A DNA stretch of 64,000 nucleotides, taken from NCBI RefSeq assembly GCF_001426755.1, contig NZ_LMFJ01000002.1, forward strand, positions 348,038-412,037. The letters are read 5' to 3'. Below the pieces are notes generated by a model. The model worked only from the letters and a program-made list of their open reading frames with translations. It was not told where the DNA came from and ran no database searches. The DNA comes from Aeromicrobium sp. Root495 (lineage in GTDB: Bacteria; Actinomycetota; Actinomycetes; Propionibacteriales; Nocardioidaceae). Within the stretch, counting starts at the first letter, position 1. Every line of letters starts with the position of its first letter. The position numbers and the translations under genes were made by a program. This document shows positions 51,684 to 60,645 of the stretch, piece by piece.

Positions 51684-52703
51684 ATGACCGCCGAGCTGAG
51701 TGAAGACGTCGAGACGCCCGAGCTGCCGCAGGACATGGACCGTCAGGAGTACGCCGACGTCCTGCGCATGCTGTCGCAGGCCTCCGTCGACCGTCACTTC
51801 GACGCCTTCGTCGACGTCCCGTGGGACGACCCCGACTTCGCCGTCGACCCGCACGACCCGCGCTGGGTGCTGCCGCCCAACAGCGACCCGCTCGGCGCCC
51901 ACCCCTGGTACCAGGCGCTCCCGCTCGAGCGTCAGATCGAGATCGGCCGCTGGCGCCAGGCCAACATCCTCAAGGTCGGGCTGCAGTTCGAGAACATCCT
52001 GATCCGCGGCATCATGCAGTACGTCTTCAGCCTGCGGAACGGCTCGCCCGAGTACCGGTACCTCACGCACGAGGCCACCGAGGAGTGCCACCACACGCAG
52101 ATGTTCCAGGAGACCGTCAACCGCATCGGGATCGACGTCCCCGGCATGCCCGGCTACATGAAGATCGCCGCGCCACTCATCCCCATGCTGGCGTCGGTCG
52201 CACCCGTGGGCTTCTTCATCGCGGTCCTCGCCGGCGAGGAGCCCATCGACCACACGCAGAAGGCCATCCTGCGCGACGGCCACGAGATGCCGCCCGTCAT
52301 GACCCGCATCATGCAGATCCACGTGGCCGAGGAGGCGCGTCACATCTCGTTCGCGCACGAGTACATCAAGCGCCGCGGACCGCGCATGGGCCGCCTCGAC
52401 CGCTGGACCACGGCCATCATGTTCCCGGTCATCATGCGCGTCGCGTGCGACCTCATCATGGTGCCGCCGAAGTCGTTCCGGAAGGAGTTCGACATCCCGC
52501 GCTCGGTCATGAAGGACCTGTACTGGCGGGCGCCGGAGTCGCGCGTGCGTCTCTCCGAGCTCTTCTCCGACGTGCGGATGCTCGCCGAGGAGGCGGGCCT
52601 GATGAACAGGGTGTCGCGCCGCGTCTGGAAGCTCCTGCGCATCGACGGTCGCACGTCCACGTACCGCGGCGAGCCCGCTGCGGCGTTCGACGCGGCCGCC
52701 TGA
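51684..52703 (+). CDS. AurF-like diiron oxygenase
   Basis: 339 aa from ATG 51684, which has AAGGAG at ideal distance; ATG 51660 lies within the palindrome. Ferritin-like four-helix bundle with two iron-binding clusters, EATEECHHTQMF (about residues 130-141) and HVAEEARHISFAHEYI (about 213-228), matching ExxH/EExRH pairs. AurF-type enzymes oxidise aryl amines or hydroxylate substrates; actinobacterial homologs of unknown substrate are common. The next gene, 1 bp away, encodes a probable electron donor. Confidence 0.88.
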   Translation: MTAELSEDVETPELPQDMDRQEYADVLRMLSQASVDRHFDAFVDVPWDDPDFAVDPHDPRWVLPPNSDPLGAHPWYQALPLERQIEIGRWRQANILKVGLQFENILIRGIMQYVFSLRNGSPEYRYLTHEATEECHHTQMFQETVNRIGIDVPGMPGYMKIAAPLIPMLASVAPVGFFIAVLAGEEPIDHTQKAILRDGHEMPPVMTRIMQIHVAEEARHISFAHEYIKRRGPRMGRLDRWTTAIMFPVIMRVACDLIMVPPKSFRKEFDIPRSVMKDLYWRAPESRVRLSELFSDVRMLAEEAGLMNRVSRRVWKLLRIDGRTSTYRGEPAAAFDAAA

Positions 52704-52704
52704 C

Positions 52705-54096
52705 GTGCCGCACGTCGTCACCCAGAGCTGCTGCGCCGACGCCTCGTGCGCCCACGCGTGCCCGGTCAACTGCATCCACCCCACGCCCGACGAGCCCGAC
52801 TTCGGCCTGTCCGACATGGTCTACGTGGACCCGTCGTCGTGCGTCGACTGCGGCGCGTGCGTGACGGCGTGCCCCGTGGGCGCCATCTCGGCACACACCC
52901 GCCTCCTGCCGGGTGAGCTGCCGTTCATCGAGCTCAACGCCGCGTACCACCGCGAGGCCTCGGGACCGAGGCCGCTGCAGGCCCCCGTGCCGAGCATCCC
53001 GCGGCTGGAGCGGGCGGGGCGCGCGAGCGTCGTGGTGGTCGGTGCCGGCCCCGCAGCCCTCTACACCGCAGCCGAGCTCGTCAAGAACGAGCAGGTCGAC
53101 GTCACGGTGCTCGAGCGGCTCGACGTCCCGCACGGTCTCGCCCGGTTCGGCATCTCGCCCGACCACACCCGCACGCGCCGCATCCGCGGCCAGCTCGACC
53201 GCATCCTCGACCACCCCCGCGTCACGCTGCGCACGGGTGTGGAGGTCGGCCGCGACGTCTCCCTCGACGACCTCCGGGCCGAGCACCACGCCGTCGTCCT
53301 GGCCACGGGCGCCACCCTGCCCCGTCGGCTCGCCGTCCCAGGGGCGGACCTGCCCCAGGTCACGACGGCGTTCGAGCTCGTCACGTGGTGGAACGGCCAT
53401 CCCGAGGCCGTCCGTCCGGTGCTGGAGTCCGAGCGCGCCGTGGTGGTGGGCGCCGGCAACGTTGCCCTCGACGTCGCTCGGATGCTCACGGCCTCCCCGG
53501 AGGTGCTGCGGCGCGCGGAGCTCAGCAGCACGGCCCGTCAGGTGCTGGCCGAGTCGTCCGTCAGGCATGTCGACGTCGTCGCCCGCGGCACGGCCATGGA
53601 TGCCGCGTTCACCACGCCGGAGCTCGTCGGTCTCGTGGCCCTCGAGCACGTGGTGGTCAGGGTCGACGGTCTGGAGGAACGTCCCGCCGGCCTCACCGGT
53701 CTCGCCGAGCAGCGGTGGAACCTCCTGGCGCAGCTGGCCGCGCGGCCCGAGGGCGGCGAGCGCACCATCACGCTGCGCTTCGGCCAGACCCCCGTGGAGG
53801 TCGTGGGCGACGGCCGTGTCGCCGGCGTGCGCGTGCGCGCGGCCGACGACACCGTGAGAGCGCTCCCGGCCGGCCTGGTCGTCGCTGCGATCGGTCAGGT
53901 GGCCCACGAGCCGGTGGAGCACAGCGCGGGACGCGTCCTCGCTCCCGAGAGCGGCACGGCCGAGCCGGGCCTGTACTGCGTGGGCTGGCTCAAGCGCGGC
54001 GGTCGCGGCTTCATCGGCAGCAACCGGGCCTGCGCCCGGGAGACCACCCGCTCGGTGCTCGACGACGTGAACGCCCTCGCCCGCACCGTGGCCTGA
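52705..54096 (+). CDS. Ferredoxin-fused FAD/NADP oxidoreductase (FprB-like)
   Basis: 463 aa. An N-terminal 7Fe/8Fe-type ferredoxin domain (CCADASCAHACPVNC about residues 9-23; CVDCGACVTACPVG about 49-62) is fused to a ferredoxin-NADP reductase domain: VVVVGAGPAALYTAAEL (about 107-123), LATGATLPRRL and VVVGAGNVALDVARML (about 246-261). Similar to mycobacterial FprB. GTG start 1 bp after the AurF stop, so it should pass NADPH electrons to the diiron enzyme through the built-in Fe-S domain (inference). Confidence 0.9.
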   Translation: MPHVVTQSCCADASCAHACPVNCIHPTPDEPDFGLSDMVYVDPSSCVDCGACVTACPVGAISAHTRLLPGELPFIELNAAYHREASGPRPLQAPVPSIPRLERAGRASVVVVGAGPAALYTAAELVKNEQVDVTVLERLDVPHGLARFGISPDHTRTRRIRGQLDRILDHPRVTLRTGVEVGRDVSLDDLRAEHHAVVLATGATLPRRLAVPGADLPQVTTAFELVTWWNGHPEAVRPVLESERAVVVGAGNVALDVARMLTASPEVLRRAELSSTARQVLAESSVRHVDVVARGTAMDAAFTTPELVGLVALEHVVVRVDGLEERPAGLTGLAEQRWNLLAQLAARPEGGERTITLRFGQTPVEVVGDGRVAGVRVRAADDTVRALPAGLVVAAIGQVAHEPVEHSAGRVLAPESGTAEPGLYCVGWLKRGGRGFIGSNRACARETTRSVLDDVNALARTVA

Positions 54097-54099
54097 GCC

Positions 54100-54858
54100 T
54101 CAGCGGTCGGTCTTGCGCCGGATCGTCTCGCGCTTCTCGTCGTCGACGGCGCCCTCGTACGCGGTGACGAGCGCCTGCACCGTGAGGGGCTTGAAGCGCT
54201 CCACCATGGCGGTGAGCATCTCCGGCGGGTGGCCCGAGTCCCTGAGGTGCGGCCACACCATGGTGCGGAACAGCTCGGTGAGCTCGTGCGCGAGCGCCCG
54301 GCCGTGCTCCGTGATGACCCGGCGCGACGCGTGCGCGGCCTCCACCGGGAGCCCGGCCTCCAGGAAGCCGATGCCCACGGCGAGGTGGGCGGGGGAGACC
54401 CGGAAGACGTCCTCGGTGGGCGTGGGCTCCACGATGCCGATGGCCACGAGGATCTCGAGGGCGTCGTCGTCGAGGGTGCGTCCGGCGCGTGTCTCCAGCT
54501 CGGAGCGGTCGATCGTCTCGGGCAGCTCCGGCGTCCAGGGCGCGAGCAGCGTGCGGTGCAGCGCCACCTGCTCCGGCGAGGCCTCGGCCGGGATGCGCTC
54601 GAGGTAGCCCTCGATGGCCGACAGCGTGAAGCCGTGCGCCTGGAGCTCCCGCACCAGCTCGAGGCGGGCGATGTGGTCGGGCCCGTAGTAGCCGTTGCGC
54701 CCCTCGCGCCGCGGCGGCGGGATGAGCCCGCGGCCGGCATAGAAGCGCACGGTGCGCACCGTCATCCCGACGCGTGCGGCGAGCTGCTCCACGCTCATGG
54801 TCTCGGCGGGACGGTCCGCGTCGGCCGACGCGGTCGACTCGTGTGACGTCGTGGTCAT
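54100..54858 (-). CDS. MerR family transcriptional regulator (2)
   Basis: 252 aa from ATG 54858, with AAAGGAG upstream. MerR winged helix [27 protein letters not shown] (quoted as [20 protein letters not shown], about residues 22-41) and a helical effector domain of the same general length as MerR (1), though the sequences differ clearly. Divergent from the thiolase gene with a TGTGACA-like repeat between. Convergent with the FprB-like gene, 3 bp between stops. Probably controls the beta-oxidation operon. Confidence 0.9.
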   Translation of the reverse strand: MTTTSHESTASADADRPAETMSVEQLAARVGMTVRTVRFYAGRGLIPPPRREGRNGYYGPDHIARLELVRELQAHGFTLSAIEGYLERIPAEASPEQVALHRTLLAPWTPELPETIDRSELETRAGRTLDDDALEILVAIGIVEPTPTEDVFRVSPAHLAVGIGFLEAGLPVEAAHASRRVITEHGRALAHELTELFRTMVWPHLRDSGHPPEMLTAMVERFKPLTVQALVTAYEGAVDDEKRETIRRKTDR

Positions 54859-54888
54859 CACGCACTCCTTTCCACCCCAGGCTGGAAC

Positions 54889-54911
54889 TCTGACAGTCAT
54901 GGTGTCACAAT
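54889..54911 (+). promoter_or_regulatory. TCTGACA-N7-TGTCACA operator and -10 element of the thiolase operon
   Basis: TCTGACA (54889-54895, 6 of 7) and TGTCACA (54903-54909) repeat the motif of the other two sites; CACAAT (54906-54911) is the same -10 as at the CaiB promoter. The -35 (CTGGAA region, 54882-54887) is weak, which suits an activator-dependent promoter. Confidence 0.5.
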
Positions 54912-54964
54912 CGACTCACGCCGTCCCCACGGCGCACCGACTCACCTGTCTGCGAGGACTTCAC

Positions 54965-56176
54965 ATGACCGAGGCATTCGTCTACGACGCCATCCGTACG
55001 CCGCGCGGTCGCGGCAAGAAGACCGGCTCCCTGCACGAGGTCAAGCCGATCTCGCTGCTGACCGGCCTGCTCGACGAGCTCAAGACCCGCAACCCCGACC
55101 TCGCGCCCAACGAGATCGACGACGTCATCCTCGGCGTCGTCAGCCCCGTGGGCGACCAGGGCGCCGACATCGCGCGCACCGCCGTGCTGGCCGCCGGCTT
55201 CGGCGAGCAGGTCGCCGGCGTGCAGCTGAACCGCTTCTGCGGCTCGGGCCTGGAGTCCATCAACCAGGCCTCCGCCCGCGTGAAGTCGGGCTGGGAGGAC
55301 CTCATCGTCGCCGGCGGCGTCGAGTCCATGAGCCGCGTGCCCATGGCCTCCGACGGCGGCGCGTGGGCCATGGACCCCAAGACCGCGCTCGAGACCGACT
55401 TCGTGCCCCAGGGCATCGGTGCCGACCTCATCGCCACGCTCGAGGGCTTCAGCCGCACCGACGTCGACACGTTCGCCGCCGAGTCGCAGGCGCGTGCCGC
55501 CAAGGCCATCGCCAACGGCTACTTCGACAAGTCGGTCATCCCCGTCAAGGACATCAACGGCCTGCCCGTCCTCGACCACGACGAGTTCGTGCGTGAGGGC
55601 ACCACGGTCGAGAGCCTCTCGAGCCTGGGCGCCTCGTTCGCGGGTCTCGGCGACTTCGGCTTCGACGCGGTCGCGCTCGAGAAGTACATCACCGTGGAGA
55701 AGATCAACCACGTGCACCACGCGGGCAACAGCTCGGGCATCGTCGACGGCGCCTCGCTCGTCCTCATCGGCAACGAGAAGGCCGGCGAGCGTCACGGCCT
55801 CACCCCCCGCGCCCGCATCGTCTCCACCGCGGTCATCGGCTCCGAGCCCACCATCATGCTGACGGGCCCCGGCCCGGCCGCCCGCAAGGCGCTGGCCAAG
55901 GCCGGCCTGCAGCCCGACGACATCGACCTCATCGAGATCAACGAGGCCTTCGCGGCCGTCGCCATGAAGCTCATGCGCGACCTCGACGACTACCCGCACG
56001 AGCAGACCAACGTCAACGGCGGCGCCATCGCCATGGGTCACCCCCTCGGCGCCACCGGCGGCATGATCCTCGGCACGCTGGTCGACGAGCTCGAGCGTCG
56101 CGAGAAGCGTTACGGCCTGGCCACGCTCTGCATCGGCGGCGGCATGGGCATCGCCACCATCGTCGAGCGCATCTGA
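54965..56176 (+). CDS. Acetyl-CoA C-acyltransferase (thiolase)
   Basis: 403 aa. Cleaves 3-ketoacyl-CoA in the last beta-oxidation step. Active-site Cys in [15 protein letters not shown] (about residue 94), His in [18 protein letters not shown] (about 358) and second Cys in [10 protein letters not shown] (about 388) are present. [13 protein letters not shown] is the conserved loop. GAGGA before the ATG. Followed by the multifunctional dehydrogenase, so the pair acts as FadA-FadB type complex. Confidence 0.95.
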   Translation: MTEAFVYDAIRTPRGRGKKTGSLHEVKPISLLTGLLDELKTRNPDLAPNEIDDVILGVVSPVGDQGADIARTAVLAAGFGEQVAGVQLNRFCGSGLESINQASARVKSGWEDLIVAGGVESMSRVPMASDGGAWAMDPKTALETDFVPQGIGADLIATLEGFSRTDVDTFAAESQARAAKAIANGYFDKSVIPVKDINGLPVLDHDEFVREGTTVESLSSLGASFAGLGDFGFDAVALEKYITVEKINHVHHAGNSSGIVDGASLVLIGNEKAGERHGLTPRARIVSTAVIGSEPTIMLTGPGPAARKALAKAGLQPDDIDLIEINEAFAAVAMKLMRDLDDYPHEQTNVNGGAIAMGHPLGATGGMILGTLVDELERREKRYGLATLCIGGGMGIATIVERI

Positions 56177-56211
56177 CATCCCCCGAACTGATTTCCAGGA
56201 GAGACACACGT

Positions 56212-58398
56212 ATGACTGAAGCAGTGCGCTACGAGGTCGAGGGCGGCATCGTCAACCTCGTCATCGACGACCCCAGCCAGAACGCCAACACCATGAACGC
56301 GGCCTACGCCGAGTCCATGGAGAAGGCCGTCGACCGGCTCCGCGACGAGATCGCAGCCGACGCCGACTCCATCAAGGGCGTCATCATCAGCTCGGGCAAG
56401 AAGACCTTCTTCGCCGGTGGTGACCTGAAGCTCATGACCCAGGCCGGACCGGACGACGCGCAGCGTCTGTTCGACGAGGTCGAGGGCATCAAGGCCACGC
56501 TCCGCAAGCTGGAGACGTCGGGCAAGCCCGTCGTCGCGGCCATCAACGGCGCTGCGCTCGGCGGCGGCCTCGAGATCGCGCTCGCGGCGCACCACCGCAT
56601 CGCGGCCGACGTCCGCCTCGAGCTGGGCCTCCCCGAGGTCAGCCTCGGCCTGCTCCCGGGTGGCGGTGGCGTCACGCGCACCGTCCGCATGTTCGGCATC
56701 CAGGACGCGCTCATGAACGTGCTGCTCCAGGGCCCCCGCATGCAGCCCGCCAAGGCCAAGTCGCTCGGTCTCATCGACGAGATCGTCCCCGCCGACGAGC
56801 TGCTGTCGGCGGCCAAGGCGTGGATCGAGTCCGTGCAGGGCGACGAGGACGCGGCCACGCAGCCGTGGGACCGCAAGGGCTACCGCATGCCCGGCGGCAC
56901 GCCGTCCAACCCCAAGCTCGCCGCCTCGCTGCCCGCCTTCCCGGCCGCTCTGCGCAAGCAGACCAAGGGAGCGCCCTACAAGGCGCCGCGCAACATCCTC
57001 TCGGCCGCGGTCGAGGGTGCGCAGGTCGACTTCGACACCGCGAGCCGCATCGAGTCGCGCTACCTCGTCGAGCTCATCGTCGGTCAGCAGTTCAAGAACA
57101 TGACGCAGGCCTTCTTCTTCGACCTGGGCGCCATCAACGCGGGCAAGTCCCGTCCCGACGGCATCGAGCCCACCAAGGCCGAGAAGATCGCCGTCATCGG
57201 CGCCGGCATGATGGGCGCGGGCATCGCCTACGTCTCGGCCAAGGCCGGCTTCCAGGTCGTGCTCAAGGACGTCGAGCTCGCCGCCGCCGAGAAGGGCAAG
57301 GCGTACAGCCAGAACATCGTCGACAAGGCGGTGGGCCGCGGTCGCCTCACGCAGGAGAAGGCCGACGAGCTGCTGGCACGCATCACCCCCACGGCCGACT
57401 ACGCCGACCTCGAGGGTGCTGACTTCGTCATCGAGGCCGTCTTCGAGTCGGTCAAGCTCAAGCACGAGGTCTTCGGCGAGCTGCAGAAGGTCGTCAAGCC
57501 CGACGCCCTGCTCGGCTCCAACACCTCCACGCTCCCCATCACGATCCTCGCCGAGGGCGTGGAGCGTCCCGACGACTTCATCGGCATCCACTTCTTCTCG
57601 CCCGTCGACAAGATGCCGCTGGTGGAGATCATCGCCGGTGAGAAGACGTCGGACGAGGCCATCGCGCGCGTCATCGACTACACGAAGGCCATCAAGAAGA
57701 CGCCCATCGTCGTCGGCGACAGCCGTGGCTTCTTCACGAGCCGCGTCATCGGCACGTTCGTCAACGAGGGCATCGCGATGCTCGCCGAGGGCGTCTCGCC
57801 GGTCAGCATCGAGCGGGCCACCACGCAGGCGGGCTTCCCGGCCCCCGTGCTCCAGCTGAGCGACGAGCTCAACCTCGAGCTCATGGTCAAGATCCGCAAC
57901 GAGTCCAAGGCTGCGGTCGAGGAGGCCGGCGGCGTGTGGCCCGAGAACGCGGCCGAGAAGATCATCGACACGATGATCGAGATCGGTCGCCCGAGCCGCC
58001 TCAAGGGCGCGGGCTTCTACGAGTACGTCGACGGCAAGCGCACGGGACTGTGGAGCGGCCTCGCCGAGCAGTTCCCCGTGGCCGCCGAGCAGCCCGACTT
58101 CGAGGACCTCAAGGAGCGTCTGACGTTCATCATGAGCCTCGAGACGATCAAGTGCCTCGACGAGGGCGTCCTGCGCACCGTCCCGGACGCCAACATCGGC
58201 TCGATCTTCGGCATCGGCTTCCCGGCCCTGCAGGGTGGCGCCATCCAGTACGTCAACGGATACGAGGCGGCCGACGGCCGCATCGGCATCCAGGCGTTCA
58301 CGGAGCGTGCCCAGGAGCTGGCCAAGAAGTACGGCGAGCGGTTCGAGCCCCCGGCTCTCCTGCTCGAGAAGAGCGCGAAGAACGAGACCTTCGTCTGA
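56212..58398 (+). CDS. Multifunctional beta-oxidation protein (enoyl-CoA hydratase / 3-hydroxyacyl-CoA dehydrogenase)
   Basis: 728 aa. An N-terminal crotonase domain (about residues 1-290; oxyanion loop SSGKKTFFAGGDLK, GAALGGGLEIALA, catalytic Glu in LPEVSLGLLPGGGG) is fused to a 3-hydroxyacyl-CoA dehydrogenase. NAD motif VIGAGMMGAGIAYVSAKAG (about 327-345), catalytic His in GIHFFSPVDKMPLVEI and GFFTSRV (about 506-512) are visible. Hydrates enoyl-CoA and oxidises the product. AGGAGAG 12 bp upstream of the ATG. FadB/FadJ-like. Confidence 0.95.
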   Translation: MTEAVRYEVEGGIVNLVIDDPSQNANTMNAAYAESMEKAVDRLRDEIAADADSIKGVIISSGKKTFFAGGDLKLMTQAGPDDAQRLFDEVEGIKATLRKLETSGKPVVAAINGAALGGGLEIALAAHHRIAADVRLELGLPEVSLGLLPGGGGVTRTVRMFGIQDALMNVLLQGPRMQPAKAKSLGLIDEIVPADELLSAAKAWIESVQGDEDAATQPWDRKGYRMPGGTPSNPKLAASLPAFPAALRKQTKGAPYKAPRNILSAAVEGAQVDFDTASRIESRYLVELIVGQQFKNMTQAFFFDLGAINAGKSRPDGIEPTKAEKIAVIGAGMMGAGIAYVSAKAGFQVVLKDVELAAAEKGKAYSQNIVDKAVGRGRLTQEKADELLARITPTADYADLEGADFVIEAVFESVKLKHEVFGELQKVVKPDALLGSNTSTLPITILAEGVERPDDFIGIHFFSPVDKMPLVEIIAGEKTSDEAIARVIDYTKAIKKTPIVVGDSRGFFTSRVIGTFVNEGIAMLAEGVSPVSIERATTQAGFPAPVLQLSDELNLELMVKIRNESKAAVEEAGGVWPENAAEKIIDTMIEIGRPSRLKGAGFYEYVDGKRTGLWSGLAEQFPVAAEQPDFEDLKERLTFIMSLETIKCLDEGVLRTVPDANIGSIFGIGFPALQGGAIQYVNGYEAADGRIGIQAFTERAQELAKKYGERFEPPALLLEKSAKNETFV

Positions 58399-58427
58399 GC
58401 CGCTCCTGAGCCGGTCTCACCCGGTTC

Positions 58428-58474
58428 GTGACAGAGCCGCCCGATCCCACGCAGGGATCGGGCGGCTCTGTCAC
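58428..58474. terminator. Perfect 21-bp hairpin terminator
   Basis: Arms 58428-58448 and 58454-58474 (GTGACAGAGCC...GATCCC) are perfectly complementary around the loop ACGCA, 30 bp past the beta-oxidation operon. No U-run. Confidence 0.8.
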
Positions 58475-58526
58475 ATCTGGAGCCGGTCACGCGCGAGACC
58501 GACCTCACTGACGAGGGCAGGCAAAC

Positions 58527-58545
58527 CTCAGTTAGGCTGACCTTT
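58527..58545. promoter_or_regulatory. DtxR/IdeR-type iron box
   Basis: TTAGGCTGACCTTT (58532-58545) matches 11 of the last 14 consensus positions; the five bases before it fit weakly. It is 29 bp before the siderophore-binding lipoprotein gene and resembles the box at 1251. Confidence 0.65.
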
Positions 58546-58573
58546 GTTCCGCCCCCACTCTCGAAGGACCGTC

Positions 58574-59569
58574 ATGACGGCTCGCCGCCTCCTGCCCCTC
58601 GTCGCCGGCCTCGTGGCCGCCCTCACGCTCACCGCGTGCGGCTCCGACGACACCTCGTCCGCCTCCGGCGACGACGCCTGGTCGTACACGTCGGCCAACG
58701 GCGACACGATCACGCTCGACCACAAGCCGAAGCGCATCATCGCCAGCGCGGCCGAGGCCGCCGGCCTGATGGCCTTCGGCATCAAGCCGGTCGGCATCTA
58801 CTACGCGCAGGGCGAGGACTGGGAGCCCGGCCTCCAGGGCAAGGACCTCTCGGGCATCAAGGTCATCGGCAAGGAGTGGGGCAAGATCGACGCCGAGGCC
58901 GCCGCCGCGCTGAAGCCCGACCTCATCGTGGCCGACTGGTGGCCCGCGCAGAAGGAGTACCAGGGCTTCGAGGAGGGCGCCGACGCCGCCTCCATGAAGG
59001 TCCGCAAGCTCGCACCGGTCATCGGGGCCAACCAGCAGGGCTCGCTGCTCGAGGTCGTCGAGTGGTACGAGGGCTTCGCCCAGAGCATGGACGTCGACAC
59101 CGAGTCCACGAAGTACGCGAGCGACAAGAAGGCCTTCGACCAGGCCAAGGCCGATTTCCGGGCCGCGGTGAAGGCTCGCCCCGACGTCTCCGCCCTCGCG
59201 GTCTCCCCGGCCGACGACCTCCTCTACGTGGCCGTGCCCAAGTACTCGACCTCGCTCACCGACTTCAAGGCCTGGGGCCTGGACGTCGTGGTCCCCGACT
59301 CGCCCAAGGCCGACTTCCCCTACTGGGAGTACCTGAGCTGGGAGAAGGCCGACAAGTACCAGGCCGACCTGCTGATGCTCGACGACCGGGGCTACGAGAA
59401 CACCATCAAGACGGGCGAGCGTCAGCCCACGTGGGACAAGATCAAGGCCGCCAAGGCTCGTGAGTACACGCCGTGGCCCGGGTACTGGATCCACACGTAC
59501 GCCGACTACACCGAGCAGCTCACGACGCTGACCGCCGCCGTCGAGAAGGCCGACGCGAACCTCGCGTGA
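58574..59569 (+). CDS. Iron-siderophore ABC transporter substrate-binding lipoprotein
   Basis: 331 aa from ATG 58574. Signal peptide with lipobox LTAC (Cys22). FhuD/FepB-type fold: KPKRIIASAAEAAGLMAFGI (residues about 47-66) and LKPDLIVADWW (about 115-125). Binds a ferric siderophore outside the membrane and passes it to the two permeases that follow. First gene of an iron-boxed four-gene operon. Confidence 0.92.
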   Translation: MTARRLLPLVAGLVAALTLTACGSDDTSSASGDDAWSYTSANGDTITLDHKPKRIIASAAEAAGLMAFGIKPVGIYYAQGEDWEPGLQGKDLSGIKVIGKEWGKIDAEAAAALKPDLIVADWWPAQKEYQGFEEGADAASMKVRKLAPVIGANQQGSLLEVVEWYEGFAQSMDVDTESTKYASDKKAFDQAKADFRAAVKARPDVSALAVSPADDLLYVAVPKYSTSLTDFKAWGLDVVVPDSPKADFPYWEYLSWEKADKYQADLLMLDDRGYENTIKTGERQPTWDKIKAAKAREYTPWPGYWIHTYADYTEQLTTLTAAVEKADANLA

Positions 59570-59576
59570 GGACCGC

Positions 59577-60635
59577 ATGACCACCACGACCCGTCCCCCG
59601 ACCCCGTCACCCGCGCCCGCGCGGGCCGGGGCGGTGGCCGACGTCGCGCGCATCACGGGCCTCGTCGTGCTGACCGGCGTGCTGGTCGTGGTGGCCTTCG
59701 CGAGCATCACCCTCGGGACGCGCGGTGTGGGCGTGTCCACGATCATCCGCTCGTTCACCGACTACGACCCCGACTCCACGGCCCAGACGGTCATCCGCGA
59801 GCTGCGGGTCCCGCGCACCATCATCGGGATCCTCGCCGGGATGGCGCTGGGCCTCGGCGGAGCCCTCCTGCAGGGCGTCACCCGGAACCCGCTCGCCGAC
59901 CCGTCGATCATGGGCACCACCAACGGTGCCTCGGCCGCCATCGTCGTCACGATCATGGTGTTCGGGGCCCAGTCGCTGCACACCTACGTGTGGTTCGGCT
60001 TCCTCGGGGCCGCGGCCGCCACCTTCCTCGTCTACGCCGTGGCGTCCTTCGGTCGGGAGGGCGCCACGCCGGTCAAGCTGGCCCTGGCCGGTGCTGCGGT
60101 GTCGGCGGGGCTCTACTCCCTCATCACCGGCATCGTCATGACCAACCTCGACGCCCTCAACGAGATGCGGGTCTGGCAGGTGGGGTCGCTCGCGAGCCGG
60201 GGCTGGCCGATCCTGCACCAGGTCTGGCCGTTCTTCGTCGTGGGGATCCTGGCCGCGCTCGTGACCGCGCGCTGGCTCAACGGTCTCGCGCTGGGCGACG
60301 ACATCGCCACGGCGCTCGGCCAGCGGGTGGCCCGCACCCGCGGGCTCGTCTTCGTGATCGTGACCGTGCTGGCCGGCTCGGCCGTCGCGGCGTGCGGGCC
60401 CATCGTGTTCGTGGGACTCGTGGTGCCCCACCTGGCGCGTGCCATCTGCGGCCCCGACTACCGCTGGACGTTGCCGTACACGCTCCTGCTCAGCCCCATC
60501 CTCCTGCTCGCCGCCGACATCGTCGGACGGCTCGTCATGCGCCCGGGTGAGCTCCAGGTCGGCGTCGTCCTCGGCGTGATCGGCGCCCCCGCCTTCATCC
60601 TCCTCGTCCGTCGCCGGAACCTGGCCGAGCTGTGA
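59577..60635 (+). CDS. FecCD-type iron-siderophore ABC permease (1)
   Basis: 352 aa, about nine to ten membrane helices. IRELRVPRTIIGILAGMALGLGGALLQGVTRNPLADP (quoted as LRVPRTIIGILAGMALGLGG) and GPIVFVGLVVPHLARAICG (about residues 265-283) are family signatures. Seven bp after the binding-protein gene. Confidence 0.94.
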   Translation: MTTTTRPPTPSPAPARAGAVADVARITGLVVLTGVLVVVAFASITLGTRGVGVSTIIRSFTDYDPDSTAQTVIRELRVPRTIIGILAGMALGLGGALLQGVTRNPLADPSIMGTTNGASAAIVVTIMVFGAQSLHTYVWFGFLGAAAATFLVYAVASFGREGATPVKLALAGAAVSAGLYSLITGIVMTNLDALNEMRVWQVGSLASRGWPILHQVWPFFVVGILAALVTARWLNGLALGDDIATALGQRVARTRGLVFVIVTVLAGSAVAACGPIVFVGLVVPHLARAICGPDYRWTLPYTLLLSPILLLAADIVGRLVMRPGELQVGVVLGVIGAPAFILLVRRRNLAEL

Positions 60636-60645
60636 GGACGACGTC

